A stretch of DNA of 64,000 nt from positions 27,687-91,686 of the forward strand of contig CAUYUJ010021138.1 in NCBI GenBank assembly GCA_963575745.1, written 5' to 3'. Below are positions 57,086-64,000 of this stretch, piece after piece (the first letter of the stretch is position 1; the number at the start of each line of letters is the position of its first letter). The notes below the pieces were generated by a model. That model saw nothing but the letters and a program-made list of their open reading frames with translations. It did no database searches and was not told the DNA's origin. This DNA comes from Prorocentrum cordatum. Taxonomy: Eukaryota > Sar > Dinophyceae > Prorocentrales > Prorocentraceae. A program made the position numbers and the translations under genes.

Positions 57086-57245
57086 TTGGCGGCGCGCACA
57101 GGGGGGTGGAGGGAGGGGGGAGGGCTTCTTAGAAGGAGGCTGCTTCTTAGAAGGCGCCGGCCTTACATCCGCACACAAGGCCCGCGGCTTCTAAGAAGCA
57201 GGGGTGCTTCTAAGGAGCCCTATCCCCTCCCCCCCCTCTGCGCGT
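57086..57245. repeat. Foldback repeat FB2, copy 1
   Basis: TTGGCGGCGCGCACAGGGGGG...GGCTTCTTAGAAG pairs with a reverse arm CTTCTAAGAAGC...CCCCTCTGCGCGTGGCC around GGCCTTACATCCGCACACAAGGCC. It aligns with 63098-63250. Confidence 0.8.
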
Positions 57246-57295
57246 GGCCGAGAGGGGCAGGCCACCTCAGCAGGCGGCTGGGCCTCCCAGTAGCC

Positions 57296-57478
57296 CTCCC
57301 AGGATCTCGCCGCGTCGCCGATACATCGGCAATGCACTGGCGACGTCGGCGATACATCTGCGACGTCGGCGTGCAGAAAATAGGGCCCCACCTCGACCCG
57401 CATCGCCGATGCATCGCCGATGCCACGGCGATGCGCCGCGATCCTCCGACCCCATCTGCTCCGACGCCATCTGGGAGG
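57296..57478. repeat. Foldback repeat FB1, copy 5
   Basis: The right arm ends ATCCTCCGACCCCATCTGCTCCGACGCCATCTGGGAGG. The left arm is shortened, starting CTCCCAGGATCTCGCCGCGTCG. The centre has GGCGTGCAGAAAATAGGGCC. Confidence 0.85.
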
Positions 57479-57667
57479 CCTGGAGCCTCTCAGCAGCCCT
57501 CCAGCCTTCTGACCAGCCACGCGTGGCTCCCGAGAGGACTCGGCAGGCTCCTCCGGAGGCCCGCCGAGACGGGCCTCCTGCTGCTCCCTCTGCTGCTCGG
57601 TGCCGCCAGGGGGGGGGGATGGGGGAGGGAGCGCCGCAGCAGCAGGAGCAGCGGCAGGAGGAGCAGC

Positions 57668-57680
<13 letters not shown>

Positions 57681-57702
<22 letters not shown>

Positions 57703-58156
57703 CATGTTTACAGTCCTCCCATGAGTTCTTAGTAACAATAGATGTTGCTGTTGCGCACATACATGTCCAGTTTGAAGTAGCTAGCTTACTTATGAGCACC
57801 GTTCAGAGTTGTTGGGTCCTCGTACTGAGTTGCATTCTTTTCGCTTGCAGAGTTGCACTTGTTATAGGACATGTGATAATCTGCCTTCCATACTCATCCG
57901 TATTGTTACTGTGCATGATGCTCCTTGGCCTGATTTAGGCCCGAGGAGGCTCTTCGGCAGAGGACGTAATGCCCGTGGTGTGCAGCCAGACTGTGCACAC
58001 CAGCCGTTCCAACGCGGCAGAGAGCGAGGCCAACGGAAAGGGGGTTGGGGTGAGGAAGGGAACGAAGGGGCAGGAAGTGCTGAGGTGCCGTTCCAGAGTT
58101 TGTCCTTCTCTCATCTTGATTATCTTCCAAAGCCTAACTGTTGCCTACCAAGCAGC
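57681..58156 (+). repeat. E4 left terminal direct repeat
   Basis: From GCAGCAGCAGCAGCAACAGC to CCTACCAAGCAGC. It differs from the right copy at two positions by eye: G/A in GCCC(G/A)TGGTG and T/C in CCAGAC(T/C)GTG. An open frame inside (57600-57938) is probably not coding. Confidence 0.92.
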
Positions 58157-58186
58157 TCAACCCAGTGTTCCTTCTTATAGGCGGGG

Positions 58187-58594
58187 TTGTATAAAATGCC
58201 AAGTTCAGGTACGATGCCCAATGCAGCGAGTGTGGACCCCCCCAGTGAACCAGCCCTGGTCCACTGCCGTCTCTTCTATCCTTCATTGCCAGTTACGAGT
58301 AGGAAACCCAAGATATATGAGAGGACCCCAGCCGAGATTCTTTCAAGAGTTGTCTGTTGGCTTGGATGGACGACTGATGGACAGAAGCATACTAATAAGG
58401 CCCATATTATTACAGCGCACTTTGTACGCTGGGCCCAAGAAGGCTTCCAAGATCCATCAGAATATATACGTCTTAGACTAATACGGTGCTTGTTCGCCAT
58501 ATGGATTGAAAGAGGCAGATCGAACCATATTATATGGAATTGTTTCTATGGGCTCAGCATGGTACAAACGTTGTTCTTTTTCCCAGAAGTATAG
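58187..58594 (+). pseudogene. E4 N-terminal segment, unknown helical protein
   Basis: 136 codons reading sensibly from about ERTPAEILSRVVCWLG to RLRLIRCLFAIWIERGR. I do not recognise it. It precedes the nuclease segment and is probably the N-terminus of the same polyprotein, in another frame. Confidence 0.4.
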
Positions 58595-58659
58595 TGCACA
58601 AAAAACATACATACGAGTTCTATTACGTGCGTGTAAGCCCGCATTGCAGTATGCCCTTC

Positions 58660-59262
58660 TTGCGAGACAATTTAATAAGCCCTTTTGGCGAAGCTATGTG
58701 CAGCAGCTGCGCATTGCATTGTGGGAGCCTGAGAGAAAAGACAATCCTGAATGCATGCTCTATGTTGCAGTTTCAACGGAGACAGGTGCGTGGTACCTTG
58801 GCAAAGCCCAAGGAAAAAGAGAGAGGCCAATAAACGGACCAAATATGGACCAGCACGGAGATCCCGTGAACACTTTGAAGCCTCCTTCCAGCAGAAGGGT
58901 AGCCAGAAACATAGACCCAGATATAAAACATGGGGAAACACAGCAGCGTGGTCACTTTGCTCTTTGCCAATTGCATTTAGCACGACTGATAGAATTCTTA
59001 GATTTGAAGACCTATGTATCCAGATATTGCATCCCCCGTCGCAACGTGCAGCGCCCAACCCGAGCCACAAAAACCAGCCCCAAACGAGACGCCCATATAA
59101 ATGGCAGCGTGTTAAGCCTGGCGTGGACAGGGAATGTGCGCTTAATTTGGTATCAGGAATACAACAGGATCGTGAGCTTCGCAACAGATTCTATAAAACA
59201 AATGTACGTTTGATCTGCTCGTTAAGTATTGTGTTGAGAAATATGGTCTCTCAAAAAAAGAG
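58660..59262 (+). pseudogene. E4 GIY-YIG endonuclease-like domain
   Basis: At 58755 in one frame, MLYVAVSTETGAWYLGKA matches the two-strand GIY...YIG core (Tyr...WYLG). After a frame change near 58812, GPARRSREHFEASF supplies the conserved Arg and His helix and FEDLCIQILHPPSQ...NP supplies the expected Glu and Asn-Pro region. GIY-YIG nucleases nick DNA and serve as the endonuclease of Penelope-like elements. The domain precedes the RT-like segment, the permuted order reported for some protist and algal Penelope-like elements. Confidence 0.65.
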
Positions 59263-59273
59263 TTGAAGCAACA

Positions 59274-60900
59274 ATGTATCTGCGTGGATATGAAGCATGG
59301 TTGGCCATATATCTATCCCAGCACGGCACAAGACTCAATTACCACAGAATGTGGCGCCACGGGTACGTGGTCGACTACTGTCTTAAGATGTCGCAAGAGT
59401 CTGCTATGCTACAATATGGACAATGCCAATGCGCCAGAGGAAAAATTGAGAGTTTCCTGCACTCAGGCAACCTGTTGTCAAGATACGTGTTCTACACTCG
59501 CATACCACATGATAAGCCAGCCGTCATACGTGCCATGCGTGATGTTGGACACACTTACTTGCAGCAGATTTGTGCTAGGCGTCCGCTTCTGCTTGCGTAT
59601 TTTAAGTCCAAGTTGCGAGTGGTCAGTGCAGCCATTCCCAGATTCAGTGAGCCTATCACACAGCATAACAAAGTTGCAGCTGCCTTCGCAGTGCCATTCT
59701 ACCACGAGATACAAAAAAGCCTGAGTGTCAGAACAAACTTGAGACAGCCATTGCTTGGTCTAATTTATATTGGAGCCTGCCAGAGGTTCCAAATGACCAC
59801 AAGCTTTGGACAGAGATTGAGCAGCAGTTGCGCGTACATTTTTGGAAGCATCAGATTGTCAGCAAGTTTGGCCGACTTGTGGACGTTGAGCAGTTGCGGG
59901 AAAAATGCATGCATGCCTTGTTCACACTTGCGCGTGAAAAACAAGAGTCTGTTCCGAGCTTTGATGCCACTGCTGGCAGACTGCCAGCTCCAACGGTTGC
60001 TTCTGCAGGAGAGAAGGTATATACGCCCGCCAGAGCCCCACTTGCGTGCATCCGACAGTGCACCCTTGAGGAGTTCGAGGGAGCAGTATGGGTGGGAGTT
60101 GACAAAGACCCACATCGGAGAGCAGGTGCTTCTTGGCAGTCATACCTCATCCTTCTCGGAGAGACATTCCTCAATGACCCCATACATTATACATATTTGC
60201 CGAAGCTCACAAGAAAACAGGTGGCCAAACAGCAGCGTAAGCGTGATAAAAAAAAACTGGTTCCGAAACAATTTCGGAGCCGACTGCAGGCCTCACCTGA
60301 TGATGTTGCATCAGCATACCTCACATATAAAGGCAAGTGCTTTTCACATGAGACGGGGATGTTGGAATGCTATGTTCCCAACTATGAATGTTGTTGTGCC
60401 AGATGTAAGAAGCCCAAGCCACCAGTTTTTGCAAAGCAGACGCATCACAGTTCTTCAAAGATGCCAAGTTTGAGAGAGGTGCCCATCGAATTGTTGACAT
60501 GCTTTCTAGAATCACAGCACAGAAAGGTGCTAGACAGTCATTTGTATGTAATGTTTTCTCACTTAATCGTGCTTTTGCTAGAGGAGAGGTTGATCAACCA
60601 AAGGTTGCTAAGTTTCCAGAGTATCTATCCTGCCCCAGGAGCCTCCCACAAAGATTCATCCACCTTAAGGTGTGGGAAAGAATCATTAATTTTAACTTTA
60701 TGGCTGAAGGAAGACCTGAGCGTGCGAGGGAAGCAACTGTGGACATTGTGTGTGAATTGTTTCGTCTTGGCTGGCCCCCAGAAATCATCGGAGCAGGAAT
60801 GTGTAACCTTCCCCGGTGTCACTCGTCGGCCTACATCATTGTTGTTAGGAAGCTGGGTAAGCTGCTCCGAAAAAAAGGCACAGTTCTGGAAGAACTATGA
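59274..60900 (+). pseudogene. E4 central segment, Penelope-like RT hints
   Basis: Frame 0 reads well at 59274-59705 (YLRGYEAWLAIYLSQHGTRL). Frame 2 continues from 59712 (KKPECQNKLETAIAWSNLYW) through VWVGVDKDPHRRAG and NDPIHYTYLPKL, resembling the DKD region that opens Penelope-like RTs. Short pieces follow in alternate frames: HMRRGCWNAM, CKKPKPPVFAK and ADASQFFKDAKFERG (possible motif A). The last piece, to 60900, shows no motif C. The shifts coincide with A6, T4, T5 and A7 runs. RT identity is tentative; the catalytic part may be deleted. Confidence 0.45.
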
Positions 60901-61066
60901 GATGCGAAGGGGTCAGCCCAAACGGCACATTCAGTCGTTTCTGCCCTGTACGTTTCTTTCTGAGCCCTGGGTCCCTATCCGTAGCCTTCTCGGTTTGAGC
61001 ATGATGTTGATTGCCTCATTCCACCTCGCGGTGATCCTTTCCACCAGTTGCCACCAGTGTGCAGTC

Positions 61067-61414
61067 ATGTCGTGGCGTGACAATGGTGGTGGTGGGCAGC
61101 GGCCGAAGTTCATGCCAGGCCAGTCCCAGAACCAGCAGAAGTACCAGAACCAGCAGCAGTACCAGCAGAAGCCTCAGTACCAGAACAACTACAGTAGCCA
61201 GGATGCGTATGTCCAGGGTGCCCTGCAGGAGGTGCGCAAGGCGAACGAGGCGTTCCAAGCACGAGAGGAGAAACATGCAGCACGACAAGAAAAGAAGAAT
61301 TTCATCACCACAGTACAAAACACAGTTGCAGAGATGCTCGGTCTTTCGGTTCCTGACAAGAAAGAAAAGAAGGATAATAAGTCAAACAAGACAAAAAAAA
61401 TGATTGCATTCTAA
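61067..61414 (+). CDS. E4 Gln/Asn-rich small ORF
   Basis: 116 codons from ATG 61067. Residues 5-50 are Gln/Asn/Tyr-rich (NQQKYQNQQQYQQ), like a low-complexity binding or assembly region; residues 60-100 are charged and probably helical. It ends LSVPDKKEKK...KKMIAF. Just before its stop is an A8 run (61393-61400) where a -1 slip would enter the frame of the next ORF. A nucleocapsid-like role is a guess. Confidence 0.45.
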   Translation: MSWRDNGGGGQRPKFMPGQSQNQQKYQNQQQYQQKPQYQNNYSSQDAYVQGALQEVRKANEAFQAREEKHAARQEKKNFITTVQNTVAEMLGLSVPDKKEKKDNKSNKTKKMIAF

Positions 61415-61452
61415 AGAGTGAGAAGAAGCAACCCTTTTCGTTCCTCAAACTG

Positions 61453-62160
61453 GTGGGAAAAAAGATTCTCAAGGCGAGAGATAGTGACACGTCAGTTTCG
61501 AGCAGTACAACATCATCATCGTCCTCCTCAGCCCAGACCTTGAATTTCAAGACAGTGCGCAGGCAGTGGCAAAAAATGATCAAAAAGAAAACGGAGAAAG
61601 GTGATACAGAGAAGCAGCAGATACTTATGCTCATGCAGATGATGATGAACAAATCACCCAGTGATGACATCCCGAGTATGCCAGTACAGCAAGCAAAACC
61701 GAATGATATGAAAACGATGCTATCGCAGATGCAGCAGTTCTTTTCGATGGCGAATGGATCTTCGAGCAGTGGTGCCAGCAGCGCTATGACTCCAACAGAT
61801 ACTGAGTTGACGGCCCTGAAGTTGCAGATTGAGGAGCTACTCAAGGGACAGACGAACCAGCCCAAGATCCCCAAAGGCAAGCTTCTCCTTGCGAGTGATG
61901 AGCCGCCATATGAACCCGATCAGACACCGACCACCATTCCAGAAGCGATGCTCCAGTTGGCGAAAGAATTATTGCCAGATGAGAACTTCGATGAATGGCC
62001 GACGGTGAGAGATGAATGGGTAAAAAAGTTTGCCAACCTCCCCAGCATCACACAGAGTAAATTGAATGATTATCTTAAGAGGAACGGTCTCTCGACTACG
62101 ACGGGGAGAGACAAAGCATCCAAGGTATACCAGCTCATTTCAAAATGCGAGTCCGAGTGA
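61453..62160 (+). CDS. E4 acidic protein with SAP-like C-terminus
   Basis: 235 codons from ATG 61453; the frame is open further upstream to the A8 run at 61393. It has a Ser-rich N-terminus, a central Met/Gln-rich helical part (ILMLMQMMMNK) and a C-terminal part ending PSITQSKLNDYLKRNGLS, resembling a SAP-type DNA-binding helix pair. It may be the second half of a frameshift product with 61067-61414. Similarity to a known family is not established. Confidence 0.45.
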   Translation: MGKKILKARDSDTSVSSSTTSSSSSSAQTLNFKTVRRQWQKMIKKKTEKGDTEKQQILMLMQMMMNKSPSDDIPSMPVQQAKPNDMKTMLSQMQQFFSMANGSSSSGASSAMTPTDTELTALKLQIEELLKGQTNQPKIPKGKLLLASDEPPYEPDQTPTTIPEAMLQLAKELLPDENFDEWPTVRDEWVKKFANLPSITQSKLNDYLKRNGLSTTTGRDKASKVYQLISKCESE

Positions 62161-62387
62161 GATGAAACAAATATTTAAAGAGATTTCTCAGGCGCAGGTA
62201 CCGTCGTGCCATACGCCTTGGAGCCATCCTCTGGCTCCCGACAGCCCTCGTGACTGACCTCCTGCAGATTGTGTTTGCACGTGTTCCAGGCATGCCCATC
62301 CAGGGTGTCCCAGCGTGCGCAGCAAGAATCTCGCATTCCATATTTCTTTTTGCTGCTGCTGTCGTCCTTGAAAGGACGCGGGTGGGT

Positions 62388-62856
62388 GCAGCAGCAGCAG
62401 CAGCAACAGCATGTTTACAGTCCTCCCATGAGTTCTTAGTAACAATAGATGTTGCTGTTGCGCACATACATGTCCAGTTTGAAGTAGCTAGCTTACTTAT
62501 GAGCACCGTTCAGAGTTGTTGGGTCCTCGTACTGAGTTGCATTCTTTTCGCTTGCAGAGTTGCACTTGTTATAGGACATGTGATAATCTGCCTTCCATAC
62601 TCATCCGTATTGTTACTGTGCATGATGCTCCTTGGCCTGATTTAGGCCCGAGGAGGCTCTTCGGCAGAGGACGTAATGCCCATGGTGTGCAGCCAGACCG
62701 TGCACACCAGCCGTTCCAACGCGGCAGAGAGCGAGGCCAACGGAAAGGGGGTTGGGGTGAGGAAGGGAACGAAGGGGCAGGAAGTGCTGAGGTGCCGTTC
62801 CAGAGTTTGTCCTTCTCTCATCTTGATTATCTTCCAAAGCCTAACTGTTGCCTACC

Positions 62857-62863
<7 letters not shown>
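62388..62863 (+). repeat. E4 right terminal direct repeat
   Basis: This copy of 57681-58156, offset by 4707 bp, runs directly into a (CAG)n tract to about 62908. Confidence 0.92.
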
Positions 62864-62910
<47 letters not shown>

Positions 62911-62950
62911 GAGCAGCACCAGCAGCAGCAGGAGGAGCAGCAGGCCGAGC
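62859..62950 (+). repeat. (CAG)n microsatellite at right flank of E4
   Basis: AGC/CAG triplets with GAG interruptions, matching the (AGC)n at 57650-57697 on the left flank. Confidence 0.92.
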
Positions 62951-63097
62951 AGCAGAAGCACCTCAGGGGCCTTCCGAGCCCTCCGAGACGGCCGCCCCCC
63001 TCCGCCATCCCCCCTGGGCGCGGCGCCCATGTGAGTCGCCTGCGGCCCCCCCCCCCAGTTCTGGCAGCGTCGACTTGCGTACGCCGACTCACCCTCT

Positions 63098-63250
63098 CTT
63101 GGCGGCGCGCGCAAGGGGGTAGGGGGAGGGGGGAAGGCTTCTTAAAGGAGGCTGCTTCTTAGAAGGCGCGGGCCTTACATCTACAGACAAGGCCGGCGCC
63201 TGCTTCTAAGAAGCCTTCCCCCCTCCCCCTACTCCCCTCTGCGCGTTGCC
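63098..63250. repeat. Foldback repeat FB2, copy 2
   Basis: Arms GGGGGTAGGGGGAGGGGGGAAGG-CTTCTTA and CTTCTAAGAAGCCTTCCCCCC-TCCCCCTACTCCCC pair for about 45 bp around GGGCCTTACATCTACAGACAAGGCC. Confidence 0.88.
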
Positions 63251-63544
63251 GACTCTCCGAGGGTAAACCCCGGACAGCCTGGCGCCTCGCTGCGCTTTTC
63301 CGGTGCTCTCCATGGCTTCCCAAACGGCCCACACCAGGATCGCCCGACTTCGGCAGAAGGCACTGGACCGCCGCCACGAAGACCCGAAGAGGTGCCAAAG
63401 GGGCCTCAACAGGCTTCCAACACACAGGAGAGAAGACCAAGGAGACCTCCCAGGAAGGCTCTTGCCTCTGTAGATGATTACTTTGTTAATGTCTGCATGC
63501 CCGAGCCATTCCGATAACCTCGGCTCAAGATGGTTCCAAGAGCT

Positions 63545-63665
63545 CCTCGGAGGAGCCAACGAGAAGCTAAACGAGACCAATGAAGGCCCCAAAAAGTCCC
63601 CGAGCCGGCCTAGGACAGCCCCAAGAGGGCCCCAAGACGGGCCAAGAGGGGCCCAAGGCATCCAA
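63545..63665 (+). repeat. GCCCCAAGAGGGCCCC minisatellite, short block
   Basis: About 120 bp of CCCCAAGA-GGGCC units, the same family as 52860-53110. Confidence 0.6.
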
Positions 63666-63959
63666 ACTGGGCCAACTGTTCATCCCATATTGATGATGAC
63701 GGCCCTGGGCCCGAAACGGGCTTCCAGGAACCTCCTCAAAAACCTCGGTCCTCGATCCTCCTGGTCCTCCTCCTCCTCCTCCTCTTCCTCTTCTTCCTCA
63801 TCTCTCCTGCTCCTTCAAAAACGCCCCACTCCACTATGCAAGGATGCGTCCTGGCAAGGATCTTGAAGCGGATCCACCCGCGGCGGCGAGTGAGCTTCAA
63901 GAGAGGGGCGAGAACGCCAACAATCACCTCGACCCTCGCACCCCTGATCCTCCTCCTCT
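63666..63959. other. Non-genic region with (TCC)n
   Basis: A TCC/TTCC-rich tract lies at 63755-63805. No supported gene. Confidence 0.5.
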
Positions 63960-64000
63960 AGAGGCCTCCCGCATAGGGTCAAAGGTTCGCGCCGCATCGC
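63960..64000. repeat. Foldback repeat FB1, copy 6, cut by window edge
   Basis: AGGCCTCCCGCATAGGGTC and GTTCGCGCCGCATCGC match the start of an FB1 arm. The rest is outside the window. Confidence 0.7.

Larger units (their letters stand above)
57681..62863 (+). mobile_element. E4: GIY-YIG retroelement-like unit with 476-bp direct repeats
   Basis: 5.2-kb plus-strand element bounded by near-identical 476-bp direct repeats (57681-58156 and 62388-62863). The interior has clearly lower GC than its surroundings. It encodes, in order, an unknown helical region, a GIY-YIG-like nuclease, a segment with Penelope-like RT hints (VWVGVDKDP), a Gln/Asn-rich protein and an acidic protein with a SAP-like end. 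Frames change at least six times, nearly all at A or T homopolymers. Both outer ends lie in (CAG)n. I see no Y-x-D-D motif, no integrase and no protease, so an ordinary LTR retrotransposon is unlikely. Best guess: a Penelope-like element or derivative. Confidence 0.7.

Noticed and set aside
57681-62863. E4 as an ordinary LTR retrotransposon
   Set aside because: I found no protease, integrase or Y-x-D-D motif, and the repeats do not end in the usual TG...CA; a GIY-YIG-like domain points elsewhere.
63505-63531. CCGAGCCATT...CGGCTCAAG resembling a split spliced leader
   Set aside because: The two halves are separated by 11 unrelated bases and no element starts here; probably coincidence.

Overview
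This window looks like nuclear DNA of a dinoflagellate. The strongest evidence is an exact match, on the minus strand at 44924-44945, to the 22-nt spliced leader that dinoflagellates trans-splice onto their mRNAs. There is a 21/22 match at 7688-7709 and a weaker match at 50340-50361. High GC, many trinucleotide microsatellites, complex satellites, a heavy load of retroelements and almost no host genes all fit. I cannot fix the genus. I see no rRNA, tRNA, CRISPR or prokaryote-type operon.

Layout. 1-7709: minus-strand LINE-like element E1 (ORF1, then endonuclease, reverse transcriptase and RNase H), cut by the left edge. 7710-12650: 81-bp tandem repeats, CA-rich repeats, two adjacent perfect hairpins and a 160-bp MITE. 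12650-18300: a composite satellite with about 1.5-kb higher-order repeats, bounded by inverted subrepeat arrays. 19869-21292: a decayed coding repeat. 22500-24975: two satellites, one of them a palindromic CCACGCTGTG array. 25200-26228: the only intact host-type gene, a secretory carbohydrate-sulfotransferase-like protein. 26430-38560: minisatellites, foldback repeats, MITEs and microsatellites. 38556-44945: LINE E2, related to E1. 45246-50361: LINE E3, a different family with an RRM-like ORF1. 50362-57680: low-complexity DNA, foldback repeats, a 1.1-kb CATA tract and a 100-N gap. 57681-62863: E4, with 476-bp direct terminal repeats, a GIY-YIG nuclease-like domain and Penelope-like hints. 62864-64000: more foldback DNA.

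How the parts relate. Three observations stand out. First, the LINE copies begin at a spliced-leader relic, which suggests their RNAs were trans-spliced and then copied back into the genome. Second, E2, E3 and E4 have trinucleotide microsatellite at both ends, and the one visible end of E1 also does, which suggests a shared insertion preference. Third, at least two foldback families and two small TIR families recur across the window, one nested inside another, and one has a perfect 8-bp target-site duplication.

All four retroelements carry frameshifts or in-frame stops. The E2 reverse transcriptase has also lost one catalytic aspartate. Many frame changes fall in homopolymers, so assembly errors cannot be excluded. 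All domain calls come from reading motifs, not from database searches.
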